A DNA stretch of 10,872 bases. Source: Spirochaetaceae bacterium. GTDB taxonomy: Bacteria > Spirochaetota > Spirochaetia > Treponematales > Breznakiellaceae. This document shows positions 5,653-10,872 of this stretch, one piece after another. Every line of letters begins with the position of its first letter. The first letter of the stretch is position 1. The translations under genes and the position numbers were made by a program. Under the pieces are notes generated by a model, which saw only the letters and a program-made list of their open reading frames with translations, made no database searches and was not told the origin of the DNA. Location of the stretch: contig JAISDG010000168.1 in assembly GCA_031265015.1 (NCBI GenBank), positions 1-10,872 of the forward strand, written 5' to 3'.

Positions 5653-6993
5653 ATGAAACATAACGGTATGGATGCTGATTATACCCGGGCGCTTGAAAAA
5701 ATAGAAGAGACCCTCGGGGAAACCCTTCCCCCCGTACCGGATACCTCCTGGTGCGGCAGGGTTTTTCCGGGGGTGAATCTGCCGCCGGCTATGGTACAGC
5801 CCCTGCTGGAACCGGGACGGGATTTGCTGGGCCGGGGAGGAAAACGCTGGCGGCCCCTCCTGTCCCTGGTGGTCTGCCGCGCCCTGGGCGGGGGCGGCGC
5901 GGTTCTGCCCCTGCTGCCCCTGGTGGAATTTTCCCATACCGCCAGCCTTATTCACGACGATCTGGAAGACAATTCGGAGGAACGCCGGGGCAGGCCGGCG
6001 GTTCACCGGCTCTACGGCGAAGATACGGCCGTCAATTCGGGATCCTTTCTTTATTTTCTTCCCCTGGCGGTGATGGAAACCTGGGATGCCCGGGCCGAAG
6101 TCCGGGACCGGATCTGGACATGCTGGGCCCGGCACATGCGGCGGCTCCACCTGGGCCAGTCCATGGACATAACCTGGCACCGGGATCCCGCCCTGATCCC
6201 TTCCATCGCCGATTATATGCTGATGTGCAGCCTTAAAACCGGCTGCCTGGCCCGGTTTGCCGCTCTTTTGGGGGCCGAAACCGCCTGGGCTGCCCGGAGG
6301 GCTCCGGCGGACCCGGAACTGCTGGCCCGGCTGGGGGAAGGGGCGGAAAAGCTTGGGGTGGGCTTCCAGATTCTGGACGATGTCAAAAACCTCGGCCCCG
6401 GCGTACCCGGAAAGCAGCGGGGGGACGACGTCGTGGAAGGGAAAAAAAGCCTGCCGGTGCTGCTGTTTTTACAGGGGAACCGGCCTGACGGGCCTGCCGC
6501 CGCGTCCGGTTCTTCCGGAACCCTTTCCGGACCTTCCGGAACCCTTTCCGGACCTTCCGGAACCCTTTCCGGTTCTTCCGGAACCCTTTCCGGTTCTTCC
6601 GGAACCCTTTCCGGTTCTTCCGGAACCCTTTCCGGACCTTCCGGAACCCTTTCCGGTTCTTCCGGAACCCTCTCCGGTTCTTCCGGAACCCTCTCCGGTT
6701 CTCCCGGCGCCCTCTCCGGTTCTTCCGGCGCCCTCTCCGGTTCTTCCAGCGGGCCCCTGGACGACAGGATCGCGCTTACCCGCCGCTGTTTTCAGGCGGC
6801 CCGGAAGGGGGGAGTATCCGTCCCGGAGGTGGAGGAATTTATCCGCGCCCTGACGGACGCCGGGGTCCTGGCGGAAGCCGAAGCGCGGGGCAGGGCCCTG
6901 ATTGCCGAGGCGGGGGACATTTTTGCGGAGCTTCCAGCGGAAGATGACGAAGCTCGCCGGCTCTTGCGGGGCTTTACGGAGGTGATACGGTGA
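5653..6993 (+). CDS. Polyprenyl diphosphate synthase with an in-frame heptapeptide-repeat insertion
   Basis: This 446-residue trans-prenyltransferase condenses allylic diphosphates with isopentenyl diphosphate, for example to make FPP, GGPP or longer chains. It has the GGKRWRP substrate motif (62-68), the first Asp-rich motif DDLED at 102-106 followed by RRGRPAVH, KTG at 195-197, and the second motif DDVKN at 242-246, then GDDVVEGKKSLPVL. The second motif ends in Asn where the classic DDxxD has Asp. After LFLQGN the usual short loop is replaced by residues 285-361, eleven copies of SG(S/P)SGTL-type heptads plus one degenerate copy; the remaining C-terminal helices follow from about 370. The family is normally about 290-350 residues, and removing the array gives about that length. 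The ATG at 5653 has no clear ribosome binding site; ATG 5668 is an alternative. Chain length cannot be predicted safely. Confidence 0.88.
   Translation: MKHNGMDADYTRALEKIEETLGETLPPVPDTSWCGRVFPGVNLPPAMVQPLLEPGRDLLGRGGKRWRPLLSLVVCRALGGGGAVLPLLPLVEFSHTASLIHDDLEDNSEERRGRPAVHRLYGEDTAVNSGSFLYFLPLAVMETWDARAEVRDRIWTCWARHMRRLHLGQSMDITWHRDPALIPSIADYMLMCSLKTGCLARFAALLGAETAWAARRAPADPELLARLGEGAEKLGVGFQILDDVKNLGPGVPGKQRGDDVVEGKKSLPVLLFLQGNRPDGPAAASGSSGTLSGPSGTLSGPSGTLSGSSGTLSGSSGTLSGSSGTLSGPSGTLSGSSGTLSGSSGTLSGSPGALSGSSGALSGSSSGPLDDRIALTRRCFQAARKGGVSVPEVEEFIRALTDAGVLAEAEARGRALIAEAGDIFAELPAEDDEARRLLRGFTEVIR
5678..5683 (-). promoter_or_regulatory. Candidate -10 box for the rlmE operon
   Basis: Read on the minus strand this is a perfect TATAAT in otherwise GC-rich DNA, about 54 bp before the rlmE ATG, giving a leader of roughly 45 nt. 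No good -35 box lies at the standard distance (TTCTAT at 17 bp). It lies inside the first codons of the synthase gene. Confidence 0.4.
6505..6735 (+). repeat. 21-bp minisatellite, 11 copies, inside the polyprenyl synthase gene
   Basis: The unit is TCCGGTTCTTCCGGAACCCT plus T, repeated eleven times with few changes: GGTTCT or GGACCT in the middle gives Ser or Pro, and the last units drift to encode Pro or Ala. A twelfth, degenerate unit runs to about 6759. Each unit holds the palindrome TTCCGGAA, and neighbouring units can pair as CCGGAA-CCCT-TTCCGG, so single strands could fold into a row of small hairpins. Because 21 is a multiple of three, gain or loss of copies keeps the gene in frame. Confidence 0.97.
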
Positions 6994-7532
6994 AAGCGGA
7001 AATTTGGGGCATCGCCGAAGCCGGAGAGGGATACACGGTCTTTATAAAGCCCCTGGAATCGGAACAAACGGTGCCGATTTTTATCGGCCTCCCCGAGGCC
7101 CAGGCTATCCTGGCGGGTTTTGAGGAAACCGCCCGGCCCCGGCCCCTGACGGCGGATCTGTTCCTCCGGCTGGCCCAAAAGGCGGAATGTACGCTGATCC
7201 GGGTGGAGATCAGCGAGCTCACCGGCGATACCTTTTTCAGCCGGATGGTTTTCTCCGGTCCCCGGGGGGAATTTGTCCTGGATGCCCGGCCTTCCGATGC
7301 CCTGGCCCTGGCGGTCCGCTGTAAATGCCCCCTGGATATTGCTGAAAAAGTGGTTGCCGAGGCGGGCATCCCGGCGGATACCCTGGACGAGGCCACCGAG
7401 CCGGGCCGGGAATTGCGAAAAGAAATCCTCCGTTCGGAACTGGATCAGGCGGTTACCGAGGAAAATTATGAAAAAGCGGCGGAAATTCGGGATATATTAA
7501 ATTTATTGGATAAAGATATTCCCATAGCGTGA
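6990..7532 (+). CDS. Bifunctional nuclease family (DUF151) protein with UVR motif
   Basis: This 180-residue protein has a DUF151/BFN domain at about residues 1-135, recognised from the KAEIWGIAE start, the VPIFIGLPEAQAI segment (28-40) and the signature DARPSDALALAVR (98-110). Residues about 147-172 (SELDQAVTEENYEKAAEIRD is the core) form a UVR motif of the type found in UvrB/UvrC and Clp-associated proteins. DUF151 members from plants have nuclease activity and a structural member comes from Thermotoga; the bacterial role is not settled. The GTG start overlaps the synthase stop (GTGA) and has a strong GGAGGTG (6978-6984) five bases ahead, so the pair is coupled. The functional link between isoprenoid synthesis and this protein is unclear and may just be operon packing. 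Confidence 0.85.
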   Translation: MKAEIWGIAEAGEGYTVFIKPLESEQTVPIFIGLPEAQAILAGFEETARPRPLTADLFLRLAQKAECTLIRVEISELTGDTFFSRMVFSGPRGEFVLDARPSDALALAVRCKCPLDIAEKVVAEAGIPADTLDEATEPGRELRKEILRSELDQAVTEENYEKAAEIRDILNLLDKDIPIA

Positions 7533-7547
7533 ATAATGGTATATACT
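7519..7547 (+). promoter_or_regulatory. Candidate promoter for the LysM-M23 peptidase gene
   Basis: TATACT (7542-7547) lies 17 bp after a weak TTCCCA (7519-7524) that overlaps the end of the previous gene. It would give a leader of about 65 nt before the ATG at 7620. The 87-bp gap is clearly AT-richer than its surroundings, which fits a promoter. The rubredoxin gene also has TATACT upstream. Confidence 0.4.
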
Positions 7548-7619
7548 GATTGCAGTTTTCTACCGAAAATTAAAGTATGGGCGTCTAAAATACAGTAAAG
7601 CCCTGTCCGGAGTTCTGAT

Positions 7620-8573
7620 ATGCTGGTTATTTTAAGAAGATTTGCTGTTACCAATGCTACCCTCAAGGTTATTGCGGGTTCATTGGCGCTGTTTCTGTCC
7701 TTTTTGCTGCTGGCGGGACAGGGAAAGGCCGGCAGCGCCGAAGTTGTCTCCGAAGAAGGCATCGGCGGCCGGGAAAGCGCCGTTACCGTAGAATCCGTCT
7801 CCCTGGAAACGGAGGGCCTGTCGGAACCGGAAGAATTCAACCAGTCCCGGATGCTGCTTTTTTCGGCCTATACCTTCCAGAAAGGGGATGTCGCGGGGGA
7901 AGTGGCCAAACAGTTCGGCCTTTCCACCAGCACCCTTATTTCCGTCAACAATATAAAGAATACCAGGGCCATTCCGGAAGGCAAGGTTATCCGCGTCCCC
8001 AACCAGGACGGTATTTTTTATTCGGTCAAGAAGGGCGATACCCTGGAGATCATAGCGGCCAGGCATAAAGCCCAGGTTTCGGAGATAAAAGTAGCCAACG
8101 AGCTTTTTTCCGACCGGATCAATCCCAATACCAGCCTTTTTATTCCCGGCGCAACCCTGCCCTGGGAAGAAGAACAGCAAATTAACGGCGATCTTTTCGC
8201 CTGGCCGGTCCGGGGCCGTCTTTCCTCGTATTACGGCTACCGCCGCAGTCCCTTTACCGGGGGCCGGTCCTTTCATGACGGCCTGGACATCGCGGCCCCC
8301 ACGGGCACCCCCATCAAAGCGGCCATGGCCGGACGGGTTCAGTCGGTAGGGTATGATAACGTGTATGGCAATTTCGTGATTATAACCCATACCGCGGGGT
8401 ACAGGACCCTCTATGGCCACATGAGTACCATCGGTACCCGATCCGGCGCCTATGTGGAAGTGGGCTCGGTTATCGGGGCTGTGGGAAGCACCGGCCAGAG
8501 TACCGGACCCCACCTCCATTTTACCGTGTACAAGAACGGATCTTCCATGAATCCCCGGACGGTACTGCGGTAA
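7620..8573 (+). CDS. LysM-domain M23 family metallopeptidase (LytM/NlpD-like)
   Basis: This 317-residue protein is a probable periplasmic peptidoglycan endopeptidase. Residues 14-33 are an N-terminal signal or anchor helix. Two LysM modules follow, about 83-127 (YTFQKGDVAGEVAKQFGLS...) and 133-176 (YSVKKGDTLEIIAARHKAQ...), which bind peptidoglycan. The M23 domain covers about 193-313 with all zinc and catalytic residues: His219 and Asp223 in FHDGLDIAAPTGTP, His267 in LYGHM, and His298 and His300 in GPHLHF. It should therefore be an active enzyme, unlike degenerate EnvC/NlpD activators. The ATG is preceded by GGAG (7609-7612) at 7 nt. The role is inferred to be wall remodelling during growth or division. 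It is probably transcribed alone, from the promoter in the gap before it. Confidence 0.93.
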   Translation: MLVILRRFAVTNATLKVIAGSLALFLSFLLLAGQGKAGSAEVVSEEGIGGRESAVTVESVSLETEGLSEPEEFNQSRMLLFSAYTFQKGDVAGEVAKQFGLSTSTLISVNNIKNTRAIPEGKVIRVPNQDGIFYSVKKGDTLEIIAARHKAQVSEIKVANELFSDRINPNTSLFIPGATLPWEEEQQINGDLFAWPVRGRLSSYYGYRRSPFTGGRSFHDGLDIAAPTGTPIKAAMAGRVQSVGYDNVYGNFVIITHTAGYRTLYGHMSTIGTRSGAYVEVGSVIGAVGSTGQSTGPHLHFTVYKNGSSMNPRTVLR

Positions 8574-8586
8574 CTGCCTGTTACCG
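8568..8586. terminator. Small hairpin spanning both stop codons of convergent genes
   Basis: CGGTAAC (8568-8574), a 5-nt loop, and GTTACCG (8580-8586) form a perfect 7-bp stem. One arm contains the TAA of the M23 peptidase gene and the other contains the TAA of the transporter gene on the opposite strand. Its position suggests a bidirectional terminator, but there is only a short T-run (CCCTTT) on the plus side and none on the minus side. Confidence 0.4.
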
Positions 8587-9624
8587 GCCCTTTAACTCCA
8601 CGCCGTTCCCCGGCCGGATACCCTTTTCACGGGTCGGCCCAATCACATCCCACTGGGTGATAACCATGGCGCATAACATAAAGGCAAATCCCAGCAGGGT
8701 AAAGGGCCCCGGCTTTTCATCGCGGAGCAGCATGCCCCCGAAGGCGGCAAAAGTTCCCTCCAGGCAGAGAATAATGGTAGCGTGAGCGGGGGGCGCATCC
8801 TTCTGGGCAACGACCTGCAGGGTATACGCGATGCCCACTGAACAAAGACCGCCGTAGAGGATGGGAACGGCGGCGGAACGGATAACGGAAATCGAAGCTG
8901 CCGCGGATCCGCCGCCGGGAACCAAACCAAAAAGTTCCCCCAGGGTTTTCCATTGCTGGATTACATAATCCGGGGCCAAAGCCGCGGCCAGGTTTCCCAT
9001 GAAGGGCTCCGCCGCGAAGGCCGCGATGATACAGAAGAGGCCGCACCAGGCAAACTGGCCGGCGGAAAGAATCAGCGGGTCGGTCTTATGTACCAGGTTG
9101 TCAATCACCAGGATATGGACCGCCCAAAAAAAGGCGCTGACCACGGTGATAAGATCCCCCGGATTAACGGAAGTAAAGCTCCCCGCGACAAAAATAAAAT
9201 ACAACCCCGCCAGGGCAAAAACCATTCCTATCCAGGTCGGGACCCCTGTCTTCTTCCCGGCAAAAATGCCAAGCACCGGGGTCAGGACCACATAAAACCC
9301 GGTGATAAAACCGGCGTTTCCCACGGTGGTAAAGATGATACCTATCTGCTGAAGGGCCACGGCGGTAAACAGGACTAGTCCGGCCAGAAGGGTCATGCGG
9401 AACTGGGCGAACTTCGATGTCCCCGGGGGAACGGCAAGCCTGCCGGCGGCTTTCCTAAAGGCAATAAGGGGCAGGAGAGACAGGGCCCCCAGGGGAAAAC
9501 GCAGTCCGTTGTACGTAAAGGGCCCCACATAATCCATCCCGGAAGACTGGGCCACAAACCCGAAACCCCAAAGGCCGGCCGTTACCAAAAGAAGCGCATC
9601 CGCCCGCAGGGCCCGTTTGTTCAT
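8581..9624 (-). CDS. DMT superfamily transporter (EamA family)
   Basis: This 347-residue inner-membrane protein has about ten hydrophobic helices arranged as two EamA halves. The first begins at ALLLVTAGLWGFGFVAQ (10-26) and includes ALQQIGIIFTTVGNAGFITG; the second includes ITVVSAFFWAVHILVIDNLV and ends with PAHATIILCLEGTFAAFGGM, the helix with the conserved Glu. Such proteins usually export metabolites or amino acids; the substrate cannot be predicted. A stretch of about 50 residues between the seventh and eighth helices is longer than usual (APDYVIQQWKTLGELFG and a Gly/Ala run). The open frame extends upstream to 9738, but that part is polar and unlike the family, so I start at the ATG at 9624, directly before the first helix; no strong ribosome binding site is seen there. 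It ends 7 bp from the convergent peptidase gene. Confidence 0.85.
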   Translation of the reverse strand: MNKRALRADALLLVTAGLWGFGFVAQSSGMDYVGPFTYNGLRFPLGALSLLPLIAFRKAAGRLAVPPGTSKFAQFRMTLLAGLVLFTAVALQQIGIIFTTVGNAGFITGFYVVLTPVLGIFAGKKTGVPTWIGMVFALAGLYFIFVAGSFTSVNPGDLITVVSAFFWAVHILVIDNLVHKTDPLILSAGQFAWCGLFCIIAAFAAEPFMGNLAAALAPDYVIQQWKTLGELFGLVPGGGSAAASISVIRSAAVPILYGGLCSVGIAYTLQVVAQKDAPPAHATIILCLEGTFAAFGGMLLRDEKPGPFTLLGFAFMLCAMVITQWDVIGPTREKGIRPGNGVELKGR

Positions 9625-9657
9625 AAAGCCATGGTATCGGAAAAAAGGGACTTCGGT

Positions 9658-9680
9658 AAAGGAGCCTGTTATCCTCCTTT
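9658..9680. other. Inverted repeat upstream of the transporter gene
   Basis: AAAGGAG (9658-9664) and CTCCTTT (9674-9680) form a perfect 7-bp stem with a 9-nt loop. On the minus strand it lies in the likely leader of the transporter message, about 35-55 bases before its ATG; on the plus strand it is followed by more Ts. It could be an operator, a leader hairpin, or chance. Confidence 0.3.
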
Positions 9681-9743
9681 TTCCTCCGGATGCTTTGCGG
9701 CAAGACGCGTTCAAGGCGATCTCCGGCGGAGGGATCACCCCCT

Positions 9744-9771
9744 TTCGCCGGGAAACAGTATCGGCTATACT
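9744..9771 (+). promoter_or_regulatory. Candidate promoter for rubredoxin
   Basis: TATACT (9766-9771) lies about 36 bp before the rubredoxin ATG, giving a leader of about 30 nt. The best -35 match, TTCGCC at 9744-9749 with a 16-bp spacer, is poor, so activation by a regulator is possible. Confidence 0.35.
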
Positions 9772-9807
9772 TGTATCTAAGGAACATTAGGGTAAGGAGT
9801 TCAATAT

Positions 9808-9969
9808 ATGGAAAAATATGTCTGCGATCTCTGCGGTTATGTGTACGATCCCGCGGCCGGGGACCCCGACGGAGGCATCAAGCCCGGCACTCCCTTTAAG
9901 GACATTCCCGACAGCTGGGTTTGTCCTCTCTGCGGGGCGGCAAAATCCGCTTTTTCCCCCGCGGCATAG
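9808..9969 (+). CDS. Rubredoxin
   Basis: This is a complete 53-residue rubredoxin, a small cytoplasmic one-electron carrier with a single iron held by four cysteines. The ligands are Cys6 and Cys9 (YVCDLCGYVYDP) and Cys39 and Cys42 (WVCPLCGAAKSAF), in the classic two CxxC knuckles. The typical DPAAGDPDGGIKPGTPF segment and the DIPDSWVCP approach to the second knuckle are present. The ATG follows AAGGAG (9794-9799) with 8-nt spacing, which fixes the start. In anaerobes rubredoxin feeds electrons to rubrerythrin, superoxide reductase or similar oxygen-defence enzymes; none of these is in view. The next gene starts 10 bp after its stop, so the two are probably co-transcribed. Confidence 0.97.
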   Translation: MEKYVCDLCGYVYDPAAGDPDGGIKPGTPFKDIPDSWVCPLCGAAKSAFSPAA

Positions 9970-9979
9970 GGGCCGGGAA

Positions 9980-10303
9980 ATGTTATCCAGGGCGGATTTT
10001 GTCTTTACCATAGGCTATGACGGACCCTCCGCGGTGGTGGACGGCCAGGCCAAAAAACATTACGGCTCCCTGTCCACCGTCCAGCTGGCGGAAAAGGGTC
10101 TGTTCCGGGCGGCCTATTCTTCCGCGGTCTATGCCAGGGCTCCGGCTTTAGCGGAGACCTCCGGCGAAGACGGCGATAACGAAGAAATCGCCACGGTTAT
10201 CAAACTGTACAACCGGGCCGCCGGAACTTCCTATAAACCGGAGGATCTGCCCCGGCTTTTCGGGGTCTTCCCCATGGAAGTAAAGCGGGCTATTGTACTG
10301 TAG
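9980..10303 (+). CDS. Conserved-looking hypothetical protein, 107 residues
   Basis: I do not recognise this family. The protein is acidic to neutral, has no signal peptide, membrane helix or cysteine, and appears soluble. It starts with LSRADFVFTIGYDGPSAVVD, a beta-like stretch with an apparent GYDG turn, continues with KKHYGSLSTVQLAEKGLF and an Ala/Tyr-rich helix, has an acidic Gly/Asp/Glu linker near residues 60-70, and ends with a helical segment containing IKLYNRAAGTSYKPEDLPRL. The same frame is open back to 9818, but that upstream part lies over the rubredoxin gene in another frame. I therefore start at the ATG at 9980, 10 bp after the rubredoxin stop, with only a weak GGGA ahead; translational coupling to rubredoxin is likely. 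A link to redox biology is only inferred from position. Confidence 0.7.
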   Translation: MLSRADFVFTIGYDGPSAVVDGQAKKHYGSLSTVQLAEKGLFRAAYSSAVYARAPALAETSGEDGDNEEIATVIKLYNRAAGTSYKPEDLPRLFGVFPMEVKRAIVL

Positions 10304-10353
10304 CGCCGGCAACTTACCGGCCATACGGCATCCATGGCGCGGCGGACTGCGGG

Positions 10354-10372
10354 TCTATCACTTTATGATAGA
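10354..10372. promoter_or_regulatory. Perfect 7-bp dyad, probable operator
   Basis: TCTATCA (10354-10360), CTTTA, then TGATAGA (10366-10372) is a perfect inverted repeat with half-site centres 12 bp apart, the geometry of a dimeric HTH repressor site. It lies just before the likely promoter of the WYL regulator, so autoregulation is plausible. There is no T-run behind it, so it is not a convincing terminator. Confidence 0.5.
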
Positions 10373-10378
10373 GATGAC

Positions 10379-10405
10379 GGTATATTCTGGTATATTTATG
10401 GGTAT
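10379..10405 (+). promoter_or_regulatory. Phased GGTATATT repeats with extended -10 promoter
   Basis: GGTATATT occurs at 10379-10386 and 10389-10396, exactly one helical turn apart, and GGTAT recurs at 10401-10405. The second copy reads TGGTATATT (10388-10396), a good extended -10 element, which would start a transcript near 10403 for the WYL regulator. No good -35 box is seen, as expected for an extended -10. The repeats may also be binding half-sites. Confidence 0.4.
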
Positions 10406-10433
10406 GGAACATCCAAATCTGTAGGTTGCCGCC

Positions 10434-10872
10434 GTGAAAAAAGAACGCAGATCCCAAAGTGGCGGCACCCGGCCCATGTTAAGCCGGATCTACTTTATTG
10501 ATCGGGAAATCGCCTCGGGAACTTATCCCAGTACCCGGCAGTTGGCGGAGGAATACGAAGTAGGGACGGCAACTATCAGCCGGGACATTGAATTCTTACG
10601 GGACAGGATAGGGGCGCCTGTTGAATACGACAGTCATCACCGGGGGTATTTCTACTCGGATAAAAGCTACCGCCTGCCTGCGTCCTTTTCCCGGCCCGAA
10701 GATATGTTGGCCCTGAGGATGGTTAAAAACCTTAATACCCTGTACCGGGGCACGCCCCTTTACCCTGCAAGCAGGGAGCTTTTGGACAGTATCACTGCGC
10801 CCCTTGCCGTGAGCGGAAGATCGGAAAAGCCCTGGTATGAAGACCGTATCATTGTGCCTCCCGTAGCGGCGG
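10434..10872 (+). CDS. WYL-type HTH transcriptional regulator, N-terminal part
   Basis: The first 146 codons of a regulator run off the end of the window. Residues about 17-58 are a winged HTH of the DeoR/HTH_11 kind, with YPSTRQLAEEYEVGTATISR as helices 2 and 3, then RDIEFLRDRIGAPVEYD and the wing HHRGYFYSDKSYRLP. This sequence style is characteristic of regulators with a C-terminal WYL ligand-binding domain, which would lie beyond the window. The GTG at 10434 is the first start after the in-frame stop TAG at 10422, but it has no clear ribosome binding site; the in-frame ATG at 10476 (residue 15) is an alternative that keeps the whole HTH. The dyad and phased repeats upstream suggest it controls its own expression. 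Some WYL regulators control phage defence or DNA damage genes; whether this one does cannot be seen. Confidence 0.82.
   Translation, partial: MKKERRSQSGGTRPMLSRIYFIDREIASGTYPSTRQLAEEYEVGTATISRDIEFLRDRIGAPVEYDSHHRGYFYSDKSYRLPASFSRPEDMLALRMVKNLNTLYRGTPLYPASRELLDSITAPLAVSGRSEKPWYEDRIIVPPVAA

Noticed and set aside
6505..6759. Possible CRISPR array
   Set aside because: The 21-bp units are contiguous with no unique spacers and lie in an intact coding frame.
6257..6853. 198-residue open frame rich in LPEPFP repeats overlapping the synthase
   Set aside because: It is the shifted-frame reading of the 21-bp array; the synthase frame carries all family motifs on both sides of the array.
7680..8519. 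279-residue minus-strand open frame
   Set aside because: It is antisense to the LysM-M23 peptidase, whose motifs are intact.
9625..9738. N-terminal extension of the transporter to an ATG at 9738
   Set aside because: The added 38 residues are polar and basic, unlike EamA proteins, which begin at the first membrane helix.
9818..9979. Upstream extension of the 107-residue protein
   Set aside because: It overlaps the unmistakable rubredoxin gene in another frame; the ATG at 9980 right after the rubredoxin stop is more reasonable.
10305..10321. GCCGG/CCGGC hairpin as a terminator after the 107-residue gene
   Set aside because: The stem is only 5 bp, has no T-run, and such short GC palindromes are common in this DNA.

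Overview
This window most likely comes from an anaerobic spirochaete of the Treponema type. The pointers are two lipoproteins with loose, spirochaete-like lipoboxes (FLSC and LAAC), a rubredoxin of anaerobic style, a DUF151 nuclease carrying a UVR motif, and a GC-rich chromosome. The genus is inference only; no rRNA or other decisive marker gene is present.

Bases 1-2591 hold an AT-rich plus-strand cluster of three tightly packed genes. The first is only a C-terminal piece. The second is a two-pass membrane protein with long coiled coils and a 62-residue tandem repeat. The third is a soluble coiled-coil protein. The second and third end in the same domain of about 108 residues (about half identical, no gaps), which I do not recognise. 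This is the best candidate here for an undescribed system: a membrane-bound and a soluble partner sharing one C-terminal module, in DNA whose composition differs sharply from what follows.

From about 2640 onward the DNA is GC-rich and looks like ordinary chromosome. Three minus-strand genes (5624 down to 2645) overlap end to end: an RlmE/FtsJ rRNA 2'-O-methyltransferase, an alkaline-phosphatase-fold lipoprotein, and a clan GH-A glycoside hydrolase lipoprotein. The last two look like a cell-surface pair acting on phosphorylated or glycosylated substrates.

Two plus-strand genes start at 5653: a polyprenyl diphosphate synthase, interrupted by an in-frame array of eleven 21-bp (7-residue) repeats, and a DUF151/UVR nuclease-family protein overlapping it by 4 bp. 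The rlmE and synthase promoters appear to overlap and face each other. Next comes a LysM-M23 cell-wall peptidase (7620-8573). It converges on a DMT/EamA transporter (9624 down to 8581), and a small hairpin at the junction contains both stop codons.

The right end carries a 53-residue rubredoxin (9808-9969), a 107-residue protein of unknown function (9980-10303), a regulatory region with a perfect dyad and phased direct repeats, and the start of a WYL-type HTH regulator that runs off the end of the window.
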